This document shows, one piece after another, positions 13,601 through 25,032 of a stretch of DNA of 64,000 nt. The DNA lies in the NCBI GenBank assembly GCA_038501625.1, contig JAZAYU010000257.1:558001-622000 (forward strand), read 5' to 3'. Below the pieces are notes generated by a model that made no database searches, was not told the DNA's origin, and saw only the letters and a list, made by a program, of their open reading frames with translations. Every line of letters starts with the position of its first letter. The stretch's first letter is position 1. This DNA is from Corbicula japonica. Lineage: Eukaryota > Mollusca > Bivalvia > Venerida > Cyrenidae. The position numbers and the translations under genes were made by a program.

Positions 13601-13936
13601 AAACATTGTATCGAAACTATCTAATTGTAGATATTCGTCACTTATATTTTGCGATAAGTGCGTTTCTGTGAAGCATAATACGTCAAAGTCAAGAAAGTTA
13701 TCTTTTATGTAATCGAGTTTGTTTCTGATGCTTCTAATATTTTGGTGTAGTACAGATAAACATTTAGTGTCAGCATTTGTTGGACCCGGATTCTGCTCTA
13801 TATCACCACACAAAAAAAGAAGGCTAGGGCTAACAATATATAATATATATTTTGTGTGTGTATAGAGCAGATACCAGAGAGACAACAAAAAACGCGCGCA
13901 ATATCGTCGGATTTTGCAGTAAACTTTAGATTGTAC
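10618..13936 (-). pseudogene. LINE ORF2: endonuclease-reverse transcriptase, disabled
   Basis: Encodes an apurinic-type endonuclease followed by a reverse transcriptase, the enzymes of target-primed retrotransposition. Endonuclease marks in order: HQNIRS, TETHLS, GDINED, and SDISDH. RT marks: NYRPISL, DISKAFD, SAGVPQGSVLGPLL and the FADD catalytic box. The C-terminus has a CxCG...H...C knuckle (CECGYAFENAEHFFFQC). Length is about 1,100 codons, usual for the group. Damage: at least one frameshift between about 12,530 and 12,470, near a T7 run, then in-frame stops at 12,403-12,405, 11,389-11,391 and 11,227-11,229. No ATG lies in frame between the upstream stop (13,937-13,939) and the 2A-like motif, so the start is unknown. 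HSGGFLDYVS at about residue 105 looks altered from the usual HGG(V/I) pattern. Confidence 0.9.
13781..13807 (-). other. 2A-like motif at start of LINE ORF2
   Basis: The minus strand reads GDIEQNPGP, matching the canonical 2A core D-(V/I)-E-x-N-P-G-P. It is preceded by a hydrophobic stretch ending SLLFLC and followed by T then the endonuclease domain. 2A peptides make the ribosome skip the last Gly-Pro bond, releasing the upstream peptide. 2A-like sequences at ORF2 N-termini are known in APE-type non-LTR elements of some marine invertebrates. Here activity is untested and the ORF is a pseudogene. Confidence 0.85.
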
Positions 13937-15183
13937 TTAACATATAACATCGTGATCATAATGTTAATTATATTTGAGTAAATATTTATAAATGTAACCG
14001 TTCGCTTCCATACACTGTGTAAAAAATACAGAAAGTTAAGTAACTTTTCTACAGCAAAGAAACGATACGTTATGCTCTCTAATATAGCAATACACTGTCC
14101 GTTATGAGCACGAGAAACACGTGCATCTTATAAATTTCAGTTAAAAATACTGGCTTAGGTTACTTTATGAAGGAGATTGTTTGGACCAAAGTATTTAACA
14201 ATCGATTATATTCGGAATACGATGTTAAAATAGTTCAAATTCGCGAATTACTAGATTGAAAAAAGTGCAAAAGTTTAGTGAACGTAATTTTTTATGTAAC
14301 TAGACGGGAATTATTATATAAATCTTTTCAGCAGACAGGTAAGTGCATTTCTTTATGATGTCACTAACAAGGACACTGACCTAGGCAAATTAACTATGCG
14401 GTTTTAGCCAATCAAAAGCGAGGTTAGTTGCCAAAACCTGTTTTGTATGCATGACCATCGATGTAGTTAAATTTAGAACATGTGAAGTGAAACTATAAAC
14501 AAACAACTGTCAAATTTGTCAAATCTGTCAAATCGGTTACAATATTCATTGACTTAAAACTCGATGCACTAGAGTTAGATCACATACTCAGCTGGTATTG
14601 GACGACCCTCTTGAATACAATGAATGATAAACATGTCTTTAATGATCACTTTCCTGTCTGGCTCTGGTAATGATGCTGAGTCACTTATGTCACTTGTGTT
14701 TGCTGCACCTTTCAGGCCATACACTCGGCAGCCTGCAACCCACGTTTTCTTCAATTTCTTTGCACGAACGAGCTGTCGGGCTTCAAATGCTAGCTGCTCA
14801 CGAAATTATCAAATTGCCAAAATCCTTACGGGCTTGGTAGACACGTTGTCGGGCTTTTGAGTTCGTAAACTTAATTATTACTCTTCTGTCGGTACCTTGC
14901 TTCGGTTTCCCTAGTCTGTGGCACCTGTCAATGTCATCTTTTGTCAGTGGGATTTTGACTTTCGCTGCGGCTGAGATGACCTTGGTTTGAACATCCTCTG
15001 AGTTGTCCCCAGAATCACCTCTAATACCGGAGATGTTAAGGCACATTCGTCTTCCGTATTGTTCGAGTTCATCAATTTCTAATTTCTGTTTGGTCAACTC
15101 CTCCCTTAAATGATTATTTTCTGATTTAAGTAGTGTAATTTCCTGGCAAAGTTCGTGAGTTTCAGTTTTAACAAGTGCCTTAA

Positions 15184-16006
15184 GTGTATTTCATACCCCC
15201 AGTTAGTACAGTTGCACTAATGATGAGCTGTGAAAATTAAATTATCATTTTTTCAACAATTTCCAAACAAACTGTTATTATATTGTTACAAACAGATGAA
15301 TATTGATAATAACAGGAGACAATTGTTGAAAAAAAAAGAATTTTGTTAGAAAAGTAATAAAATGTGGTACCTGCTATGTTGTCTAATCCGGGTGTCAAAA
15401 TAAAGCACTTTCCGCTCAAATATATTAAAAAAAAATTAATTACAATATCCAGTTTAATGTTCCATCTAGGGTCAACCAGTGTTACTTTTTCAAAATAACT
15501 TGAAAATATTGCTCTTATAAATCAAAATCCAAACACATCATCCTTTGTCCCATGAGGTCACTCACCCATGCAAAAAGCATGCAAATCATGCCCACTTGTG
15601 TTTACCTGTAGGACAGTTTAATCTCTACATGTATAACAATGTAAATCTTGTGTGATGGTATTTGTGCAATGTTTTGAAATTCATAATAGTCAATGTTTAA
15701 AAAGTTTTTTTTGAAAAAGTAACACTGGTTGGCCCTAGATGGAACATTGAACTGGATATTGTAATTAATTGTTTCAGTGGAAAATGCTTTATTTTGACAC
15801 CCGGATTAGACAACATAGCAGGTACCACATTTTATTACTTTTCTAACAAAATTCATTTTTTTCAACAATTGTCTCCTGTTATTATCAATATTCATCTGTT
15901 TGTAACAATATAATAACGATTTGTCCGGAAATTGTTGAAAAAAATGATAATTTAATTTTCACAGCTCATCATTAAGATAACTGTACTGTCTGGGGTATGA
16001 ATTACC
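15184..16006. mobile_element. TTAA-flanked foldback element inside LINE ORF1
   Basis: The 823-bp element is flanked by TTAA at 15,180-15,183 and 16,007-16,010. Its two arms of roughly 300 bp are inverted copies, from 15,184 to about 15,497 and from about 15,708 to 16,006, starting at TTCATACCCC / GGGGTATGAA. Removing it together with one TTAA restores the coding sequence LVKALVKT of ORF1 across the junction, which fixes the target site. TTAA duplication is typical of piggyBac-type transposition. It has no transposase, so it is non-autonomous. Confidence 0.85.
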
Positions 16007-16030
16007 TTAACAAGTGTTTTTATTTCATTT

Positions 16031-16098
16031 GTAACTTCCGATTCCGATAATTTACACTATCTATACATTTTAAGCAATATTGTAATGTAACTTCCGAT
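16031..16098. other. Templated filler insertion in LINE ORF1
   Basis: A 12-bp stretch, GTAACTTCCGAT, occurs at 16,031-16,042 and 16,087-16,098, bracketing 44 bp. Of these, 39 bp are the exact reverse complement of 8,666-8,704 (also in the second tandem unit near 9,625-9,663). This looks like patch DNA copied during double-strand break repair rather than a transposon. It shifts the ORF1 frame. Confidence 0.75.
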
Positions 16099-16628
16099 AT
16101 CAGGTCCGCCTTAATCTCTTTAATAATCATGCTTCCTAATGCATGGATATCCCCGCTTGTGAGCGTATGCTCACGAACCGGCATGTTGGAGGGTTCTTTA
16201 GTAGACTGCATCTCAACCTCGGTATCAGAGTTTATGGTATCAAAATAAACACTGCCGTCACTATCGTGTTCGTGTTCGCTAAGCAGGGGTTTGCACTTTT
16301 TGTTGCTGGCTGACTGAGGGGAGGATTTGCTACGTTTTCTCCGTCGCTGTTTACTGTTAGTACTTGGCATTTGGTTTATGATCAGAACAAAGAAACAATA
16401 ATGGCGCCAAACTATTATCTTTGCTTTTATGTTTTCATCAGGCAAAATTATTGTAGTTTTCAGTCAAAAAGATAATCACCGTTCCTAGCACATCCCTAGC
16501 GACATTTTAATAGTTACCACTGCATGTATTTACTGTTCTTAGACTACATCAAACAATTATATCTCATGAGCACAAAAATGTCGTCCATACTGTTTACAAC
16601 CGGAACCGGAATGCATACACATAGTTTA

Positions 16629-19199
16629 CACAAATCAGTTGTCAAAACAGTATTTTAATGGCTAGTATAAATGTGTTATGAGAATAGGTTAGACAGCGAA
16701 TTCGTTAATTTCTTTAACTGAAATCAGCATGGGAACATACCTGACTCTCAAGGGAAGACCTTTGTGATAGTCAACCCTTGGGCGGAAAACAAGACATCGA
16801 TTCCTTTGCTAAAGTTCCATTTGACCCTTTACTCCATGGGATATTGAGTACGTTAACATTGCTAATACATTTATTAGAATATTTCTGAAAACAAGTGACC
16901 ATTGTATATTCCGATCAAACGACAAGTATGTTTCAGCTGACGATGATCTACATTGGTCGTACATTGAGTAAAGCGTTTATCATCAGCTTAAAATATCAGT
17001 ATTTAAATAACGTGCTTTGCCTCAAAATTTGTATGTCACGCTTACCTTCGTATGTATTTATAATCGTGAACCTTGAGTTTCGAAACTATTACTTTTAAAA
17101 AATCTAAGACTATGTTTATCAAATCCAAAATATTTCGGAACGTCATTAATTATCGCTTGTTGTAAATTGTAGTTCTCAGAGCGGCCTGGGTTTTAACTAA
17201 TGAAGTCAGGTAGATCCAATTGTTTCGTGTTGCCGCAGTATATAAAGACATCGAGGCCCTTATATTTCATAACGTATCATATTTCTGTACGAAGCACTTT
17301 TAATACATGGTTTTACATCTAGCCGTTGTTCTTAAATCCGAAAAATATACTAAAATCATCTTTAAAAAATCGCCATAACTGATACACATAGATCACTAGA
17401 AACATACAAATGATTGAGTTAACATGTTCAATTAATGATACAGTCTGGTCGAAGCTACATGCATGTTTGGTCTAATGTTTTGATGTTTTATTGATCAGCT
17501 ATGGTATTCGTATTATTGTAAGAAAAAAATTATATATTTCATCATCGCTAGCATGAGAATGCCTCTCAAAACCAGTGTAAAAACATAAACATTTACGCTG
17601 ATTTTATAACAGTACACAGTGCAAATTATACTTTGTGTGAGTGAATTTAGCGATTTTTTAAAGTCTATTGCAGACAAAGGTAATAACGTCTTTCATAACA
17701 AGTGCTACGAGAATCGCCTGTTGAACATGTATTTGTCGATTGCATTTCTCATTACAATACATACAAAATCTCCATTTTTTTAACTGTTTACTAGGTCAGA
17801 GGACAGTAAATATAAAAGCCTGGCGCGGATTGGACAATTTTGTCTAGGGACGATCCGGGCTTAATTTATTTTCAAACTCTCATTGGCCAAAATTATAAAG
17901 AATAAAAATAATGTTTTGTTTTCAAAAATGTAAAATTACTTTAAATAGATACTTTAAAATGAAAATAATTTTAAAAAACACTGTTTAAAAGGTAATTTGT
18001 GGCATTTTAATGAAGTTGGTACTTTTCTGATTTTGGGTTAGAGATTTGTTTACATTCTGGGGGTGATTAGATCCGGTTCAAAATGCTGAGAGAATGAGTT
18101 GGTGAAGGCACCAATTCTTGGTCATTTTTGCATTTCCCAAGAGTGCCACTATGCAAATCTGGGGTAGTTTTGGAACAAGTCGTGTAAATAAAATCACAGG
18201 AGGACCAAATCTTATAATGTAAGTCTATGGGAAATTATTTAGTGGTCTCTGTTTTTGTGACAATCAGTGCGCTATATCCGGTAGATGATACAATCGGTTT
18301 ATATACAGTGATAAAGATAAACATGGAACTTGCAGTATTTTCGTATGAATAATGTTTCGGTGAACATCGGCTTATCATTCCCAGATAATAGAAATGATTA
18401 GCCCAAATCCAGATATCAGTGGGCAGAATTTTAAAAGCGTCCTCGAAACTTTCATTTTTAAGGATTTTTTAGTTTTATCCTATTTCCTTTCCCATAGATT
18501 AACGGCCTAGTACGTCACATAAATTTAAAGAAAAGATTAAAATATGGAATAATAGAAAGAAAAAAAGAAAATCGCCTTGAAAATGAATTGAAATCTCTAC
18601 AGAAAGAAGGTTGAAGAAAGAATGTACCCGAATAAAAACACATATTATATGAAAGGGACACAAACCTAAATACTAAAGACGTGGTAAACTAAAACGCAAA
18701 ATAATTCTAGACGTTAAACTTATGCAAAACCGTATTTTCCAACAATGCTGAAAAACATAGATCGGTCATTAATTTAAAATGTCACATCAATATTTGTTTC
18801 AAACCCGTATCTAACATACGAAATATTCACATTGTCCGTGTACATGATAAATTTCATTTTCTGCGCTGCGAATGGTAGCGTCGAAAAGACAGAATTTAAC
18901 GTAATTTTACATGTAACGTCAAGGGTCACCAGTATTTGACGTTCCGTCGGAACATAATTCAGCTCATAAATCCTGCGTATCACAACAGACGTAAAGACTA
19001 ACAAGAAGACTCCGCAATGCGACAAAACCAAGTTTACTTCTTAAATTTTATGTGAAAACGGGCCATAACTATGACAAAATGCAGTAAAGAGTTATGAAAC
19101 TTGTCCTGATAATTGCTTTTGTGATGTCAGACAAATATGTTGAGTTTCAAATCTCTACCTTGAATGGTTACTGTAAAAAGGTAATAAAAAGAAAACCTA
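16629..19199. other. No gene seen
   Basis: AT-rich DNA present in block A but without a recognisable match in block B. No exon, RNA gene or mobile element could be supported. An 85-residue open frame on the minus strand at 18,774-19,031 has a hydrophobic start but no ATG. Confidence 0.4.
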
Positions 19200-21667
19200 G
19201 ATAAAAAGCACGAGTTTCTATCCCCAAACATAATTATTGTTCTCAACAACAGTTTAGTGTCGAGATTAAAACAAAACACTAGAACAATTTAATGAATATT
19301 TAAAAAGTGGAATGACTTATAATTTTGTCAAACGGGTGTTGTTATATTTGTTCATTAATGCTGATCATGATAACGCTGATTTTATTGTACAGAAGAATTT
19401 AAGCAGGGTTGGGAAGATTATTTGATAACCAGTCTGTAAAGTATTAAGTTCGAGTCTAGATAGCAATACTTTAAGTTCAACTCAGCCATAACCATTAATT
19501 AATAATATCGAAGTCACAAAAATAAATTAATTATCAAAGTTTCATTTATAATTCACTAAAAATACTTAATTTGTACGATGCAGCATTATGAGTTCACTAT
19601 GTATACGTGATATTTTGGATGAATAACTAATATGAACATGCTGACTTACACGCGGTACAGTCATGGATTATATTAAACATTAAGATTCAATAATATTAAG
19701 CTATCGTACCATTTACCATGTATAAAACCTTACATTAATCATACATCACGAGACAGTCATGTAAATGATGCACTGTAGTGATTAAATTCGTGAAGACAGA
19801 CAGACAGACATAAAAAGATAGACTGAAACGTATTGGCGGACGGACGGACGGGCGGGTTCCGAAGGTTAATTCCGTTACTAACTACATTTATGAGGGCATA
19901 CATTTGAACATACTGGAATTCACAGATACCATCTAAAATCTACAAGTCAAGCTTTTGATGTACGTTAACAGACATAAAACGGCTTATATAGTACATATTA
20001 AACGAATGTCTCCCTTATACTGCACAAAAGTTGAATATTATACATCGTATAGTAAGGTATTTAAGTCAATGACTTAAACGTGAAAACTGGGTGAAAAACA
20101 AGGAAGTATAACTTTATTGGTAAAATAGATCAATGAAATTCATTACATATTTTAAATACGTTTACGTCAATTCAGTGTGATAATAAAGTTTCGTCGCCTT
20201 AAGTAGTGTATGAACGATATATCTCCTCCATAATGATATGTACATCATGTTTTTTTTGCACTAAGGTGACGATTTCTTCTTTTTTTGAAAATTACTACAA
20301 AAGACAGTAACTTGAATACTGAAGAATTTTATATGACGACTGTCCATTATGAGTGTTCATTTCCTTATTATCAAGAGGGCTTATGATGCAATTTCGTGCA
20401 CCAAGTCATATTTTTCTTCAACGCGGATCGATTGCACCAATTCTAAAACGACACGCTCACAGGATCCAATTCGATCCATGAGCCGATATGAGGACGACCA
20501 ATGATTGTACACGTGTACGTTAGCTAATACCTCAAACTGATAGTTTAAGATCATACATGTTTGTTAACCACTTGATACATAGATAATCTAGATATTTGAA
20601 CAACTTCTTTGTTATTATTATTTGCTTGTCGCGGTAGCATCATCTCTTAAAAATAAAAAAAAATACACCGATTTCTTCTAAAAATATGCGGAGTGGCCGA
20701 CCTTCGACCTTCCCGCCTTTTTTTGTGGGAAAGTAAAGGGTCGCCACCACACCTGACGAATAATAAAGTACATCGTAGGTGTAAAATAATGATAAAAGCG
20801 TGTCATTGAGTGCTACCACTCATCGAGTTTTGTTATTATGGATTCATCTAGAATGAATGTCTATCATTTTGCTTAAGATAATGCTGGTGGTAGTGCCGAT
20901 CCTAGAGTCACTAATCGACTTAGCAAAAATCGTTATATTGAAAGGTATACACCTAGGATTCCAGAACGCCTATCTCAGATTACGGTTAAAATGTTTTTAA
21001 CTTTGTATATGAATAAATAAAATATTTGGTGGTAAATTAGGATCGACATCGGATGCCATAGAAAGTGCAAACATTACAAGTTAGTCTCAAGTTTTACTCA
21101 TGAATTTATTTTTGGGTCAAAGTTAAGCCTCCGCCTTCCTATCGAAGACATGAGAAATCATTTTTTATTCCTATAATTTGTTTGTTTGTTGTTTTTTGTT
21201 TGTTTTTTGTTTGTTTTTTGTTTGTAATTTCATACAAATAAATCATTAGACAAATATTAATCATTGGGACAAATTTTCGCCGCCACCTTTTCAAACACAA
21301 GAAAGATCAATCACTGTCCCGGTCATATAGACAGGTTATAATAGTCCAGTCAGCGTTCAAAGGGTGCATATTTGGTTGTTGACCTTCAGTTTTGTTTCAG
21401 GGAGATCCATGGTGCCCCTCCAGATGGTCTTTGTTTAATGGCTGAGTGGCCACCTAGTTAGAACCACCGACCTTTCGTAAGCAAGCCTGATAGCATCTTA
21501 ACATGAAAGATTCCGACCCCTGATGACTTAGATGATGTTAGATCATCATCTGTAGTGGTCAGAAGTTGAATAATAATTATATTGAAAATTAATCAACATG
21601 TATATATGAAGGACAAATGTTGTTTTTTTTATTCAATTCGAAACATTTCGGAATAATTTTGGTCATG
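19200..21667. other. Block A anchor, no gene seen
   Basis: About 2.4 kb aligns colinearly with 46,470-48,905 of block B and is the longest preserved anchor. Microsatellite-like (GACA)n and (GGAC)n tracts lie at 19,797-19,850 and (TTTG)n at 21,180-21,230. A stretch at 21,437-21,500 and its partner at 48,697-48,760 look weakly tRNA-like (GGCTGAGTGG...GTTAGA) and may be a SINE remnant. No convincing coding sequence. Confidence 0.5.
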
Positions 21668-21673
21668 TATATA

Positions 21674-23936
21674 TGTTACAGCCAATCTGTGAAATCAGCC
21701 GTTTCATGAAATGGCTAAAAATTTTAGCCTTTTCGTGAAATGACTAATTCACTCAGCCATTTCATGAAACGGCTAAATATTTCAGCCTTTTCATGAAATG
21801 ACTAAAAATTTGCTCTAGTCATTTCATGAAATGGCTAAACTAAGAAGCGAACCTTTAAAATAAGACAAAGACTGAAGTTTATTTTTATTTAAGCTCATCA
21901 TTGGTTAAAACAGCTAACATAATAAAGCACATAATGATAATGTAAGCACATCAAATGATCAGGAAAGACATTTTAAACTGTCAACTAATCTTCAAAGTTA
22001 TTGAATCACACAAGAGATATTAAACATTCACTTATAAAAGAACACAATATCAGCAACATACCATAAGAAACGCATATCATAAGTGTACATTTTCAATACC
22101 ACACATAATGTTCATGTTTAATTCACATATACATTGTCTACTTATTCTTACACGTGAGACTGTTGTGGCATCTGCTATTACACATTTTTCCAGCCTTAAA
22201 ACACTTACATATGTTGGTTTGACATTGTTATTTACCATTTCCACAATCACTTCGAAAAAAAACCTTGACCTCCTGAAGTTGTTGCTTTCACAGCTTGGCG
22301 AAGTGTCACTGTACATTCCGTGTTAACATCACAATTAGTCAGGAGCTTTTGTGGACATAGATCAAATTGATTCCTTGCGTATTTGGAACTTAATACTCCA
22401 GACTTGACAGCAATAGTGTACATATTTTGTTCATCTAAATCCAGAATTACACCGCTGGGTCACCTCTACCTCTGTCAAGCATAGGTATAGGAATAGCAAC
22501 ATTGGCTCCCACTTCACCAGACTTTAACTCTACGCGTGATCTTTTGACCATTCTCTCAGCTTGCGACAACTGAGAATCACAAGCCCTCTTTCTCTGCTGG
22601 AGTATTGTTTCATGCCGTTGAGCCAAGTTGGAATCAGATGCGGTTGTAGGTTGTGGCTCGTCGGTTCTAGCTGGTGTAGGTTGTGGCTCGTCGGTGCTAG
22701 CAGGTGACGGTTGTGGCTCGTCGGGTCTAGCAGGTGTAGGTTGTGTCTCGTCGGTGCTAGCAGGTGTAGGTTGTGGCTCGTCGGCTGTATTCTGCTGGCC
22801 ACAGATAGCTAGGAGATCGTCTCCAGAATCTCACTTGGTAGACTTGAAGATGTTAGTCCCACTTCTGAATTTTCACCAAAAAGTGCCTTGTAAGGTGTCT
22901 GGTTTATATCAGCGTGGTGTGAACAGCTCTTCTGTTGTTGTGTGAATTTCAGACCAACTGTCCAGTCGTTGGTGTTGTTGTCATTCATCAAGGCTACCAG
23001 AATGTCCTTAATGTCACTATTCGCTCTCTCTACTGAGACCTTGCTTTGGGGATGTCTTGGTTTTCCGTGAACCATAACTAGCTGCGACAACTCTTTGGGA
23101 ATACTTTCGAAACCAAGCTTCACGGAATTTGAATTCAACCTCTGTATTATCCATTTTGAATCACTTAAATCACTTACAAAGTTAAAATGTAATGCAGATA
23201 AGAAAACGCATGTTTTTATAGCAAAAATGAGGAATTATATTCCTAAAGCAATTTTTGAAGTATCAATTAACAATAATTAAACTATGATTAAACAGATTCT
23301 TTTAAAGAAGGCATTTTGTTGACACAATCAACTTTTCTTTATTTCGGGTATGATCAAAAGAATAATTAAATATAAACTAATTATAATTGTCCAATTATTG
23401 ATGATAATTAGTTACACAATGTGTTAATTAATCAATGATCAAAGCAATCATGTAGATAATCAAAGGGTAGTGGGTGTGGGGTTTGTCACACATTTTAATT
23501 AGCTTGATTTAATTTGACTATGATCAAAGCAATGATTTAAACTTCTTTGTTTTCTTATTGTGTTTAACTGATAATCCTAATAACTACACTTATTTTTTCT
23601 CTTTCTTTTAATACTTATTATGCATACAATAATATTCTTTTAAAAGTGAAATGGAAGTTTATGTACTTTCATATTCATTTTTGTGGTATATTCAAATAAA
23701 TTATTCCAGTTATGATATCTAAGGCACAAATAAAACTCAAGGCATTATTACACAGATTGGCTGAAACTGAACTAGTCAATCTGTGTAACAATGACATGGA
23801 GATTTTAGTCATTTCATGAAAAGGCTGAAATATTTAGCCGTTTCATGAAATGGCTGAGTGAATTAATCATTTCACGAAAAGGCTAAAATTTTTAGCCATT
23901 TTATGAAACGGCTGATTTCACAGATTGGCTGTAACA
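21674..23936 (-). mobile_element. Integrase-type DNA transposon, internally deleted
   Basis: The 2,263-bp element is flanked by a TATATA target duplication (21,668-21,673 and 23,937-23,942). Terminal inverted repeats are 134 bp (21,674-21,807 and 23,803-23,936), nearly identical, and begin TGTTACAGCC. Each arm is itself built from palindromic AGCCNTTTCATGAAANGGCT-like units. Block B has the empty site at about 48,903. Inside, on the minus strand, is the C-terminal part of an rve-family integrase/transposase. Its superfamily is left open: Ginger-like or IS3EU-like, as judged from the KRBA2/SCAND3-type protein. Confidence 0.9.
22138..23138 (-). pseudogene. C-terminal part of KRBA2/SCAND3-type integrase transposase
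   Basis: Such proteins are DDE integrases that cut and join transposon ends. Visible in order on the minus strand: ELSQLVMVHGKPRHPQSK then SVERANSDIK, where E is the expected third catalytic acid; SHHADINQTPYKALFGE; after a frameshift near 22,811, LLAICGQQ and five 10-residue repeats (TDEPQPTPAS) encoded by a 30-bp tandem repeat at 22,646-22,795; then VAIPIPMLDRGRGDP; after another frameshift, ARNQFDLC; and a Cys-rich tail (CFKAGKMCNSRCHNSLTC) ending at 22,138. The upstream two catalytic Asp residues are missing; 23,180-23,800 is AT-rich and non-coding. This is a broken copy. Confidence 0.8.
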
Positions 23937-24237
23937 TATATAAATAGTTTTAAATACATAACATTTTACCACATGACTACAGTAACTATCAGACGACTTT
24001 TATTTTGGAATTGCATAAACTTATAGACGCATAAAGAAACAAGACTAACGTTAACGCTAATAAATAATACTTCTAAACGATAATGCTTTAACTCCTAGTA
24101 ACTGCTGTATTTGCTATGGTTGCATGTAAATATTTGATTGACTCAGTACCAGTAACTGATCACGATTTTGACAACGTGTTATTTTATGGTTATTTATAAG
24201 ACAATTTTTTCGAGGCTAAAAGAAAAGAAAATGGTTT

Positions 24238-24537
24238 ATGTAAGAATATATAATATAATTCAAAGGAAATTGTGCACTTTGTTTTCGATGATTTTTCAAT
24301 TACTGCTTTTCTTAATACCTTAATGTTTGGTATTAAAATTGGGATAAGATCATTTAAATTCTATACAAACAAATATTTTCTAAACTCAATTTTGATACCA
24401 TGTACTTAAGAATTATAAATAAGATAAATAAATAATAAATAAGAATTAAGAAAAGAAGTTAATGAACGATCACCGAAAACAAAGTGCACAACAAGTGAAA
24501 ATTTCATTTCATTTATTTAGTTTATGTATTCTTAGAC
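24238..24537. mobile_element. Foldback/miniature inverted-repeat element
   Basis: The left arm carries TTGTGCACTTTGTTTTCG at about 24,269-24,287 and the right arm its near-complement CGAAAACAAAGTGCACAA at about 24,474-24,491. Weaker outer arms (TAAGAATATATAA versus TTATGTATTCTTAG) extend to about 24,238 and 24,537. No target duplication could be fixed. In block B, the satellite complex begins at nearly the same point. Confidence 0.55.
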
Positions 24538-25032
24538 CCTTTTGTATCCTGGCTCCTGTAAGTGTGTTTTCTGACTAAGTCAGCAAAAAAGCAATTGTGT
24601 TCCAGTCTAGCGTATGATGTTTAAGATTCTGACACGTTTTATTTGCCATTTCAGGTTCTGTGTTGAGTGCTTATTGTCAACTTCACGGAACAAGACTATG
24701 ACGAGACCAACGTCAAACAAAAAGCACCGTTAATAATTTTTCTGTACTTCCTTAATACGCTGATCAAATCACGGCCGTGTATATATAGAGGAACTTCCTT
24801 CTGATAAACAGATTAAATCCCCGATTTTCCTCTAACATATCGAGAGTATAACATAACTCGTATACCAATACAAATACGGGCTTATGTTTGTTTGGATTGT
24901 ATATCTCGAAGTTATGTCTACTCCACTGTATTGTCATTATTTAAATTATTTTACCGGGTAAAATGTAAAGTAAACATCTACAAAGCTTCGTTGCAATTGA
25001 TTATACTGATAGGTTTACAAGTGGTGTCTTAA

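Larger units (their letters stand above)
14575..16370 (-). pseudogene. LINE ORF1: coiled-coil/RRM-type RNA-binding protein, interrupted
   Basis: ORF1 proteins bind element RNA. The start at 16,370 gives MPSTNSKQRRRKRSK, a basic N-terminus. The central block at 15,097-14,798 has ELEQYGRRMCLNISGI, RCHRLGKPKQGTDRRV and ARQRVYQARK, the usual L1-ORF1-like signature. The frame is broken by a 823-bp TTAA-flanked element (15,184-16,006) and a 56-bp insertion at about 16,031-16,086. Removing both puts the N-terminal and central pieces in the same frame. A further frameshift at about 14,820 separates the C-terminal part (starting REQLAFEARQ), which ends at TAA 14,575-14,577. Reconstructed length is about 304 residues. 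Confidence 0.8.
10088..16612 (-). mobile_element. Full-length disabled non-LTR retrotransposon (CR1/L2 group)
   Basis: A minus-strand LINE bounded by a perfect 16-bp target-site duplication, GCATACACATAGTTTA, at 10,072-10,087 and 16,613-16,628. It has ORF1, an inter-ORF segment and ORF2 with endonuclease and reverse transcriptase. The 3' end (left) is not poly(A) but a short AAACTAAAAC-like repeat, as in CR1/L2-type elements. Without two internal insertions (827 bp and 56 bp) it would be about 5.64 kb. Several stops and frameshifts show it is inactive. The clade assignment (CR1/L2/Crack-like) rests on overall motif style and the 2A-like motif and is inference. Confidence 0.9.
1..25028. repeat. 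Segmental duplication, block A
   Basis: This block is paralogous to block B at about 40,741-61,850. Matching anchors, in the same order and strand, are: 1-445 with 40,790-41,078 (17-bp minisatellite); 1,250-1,345 with 41,240-41,670; 3,040-3,330 with 43,815-44,045; 6,690-7,045 with 44,090-45,050 (interrupted); 7,870-8,330 with 45,485-45,900; 19,200-21,667 with 46,470-48,905; 23,943-24,215 with 48,907-49,190; and 24,740-25,010 with 61,560-61,850. Anchors are clearly alignable by eye but diverged, with many indels. Most length differences are mobile-element insertions annotated separately. No host exon was recognised inside the block. Confidence 0.8.

Noticed and set aside
18774..19031. 85-residue frame with hydrophobic N-terminus
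   Set aside because: It starts at TTG with no ATG or clear acceptor; no family recognised.
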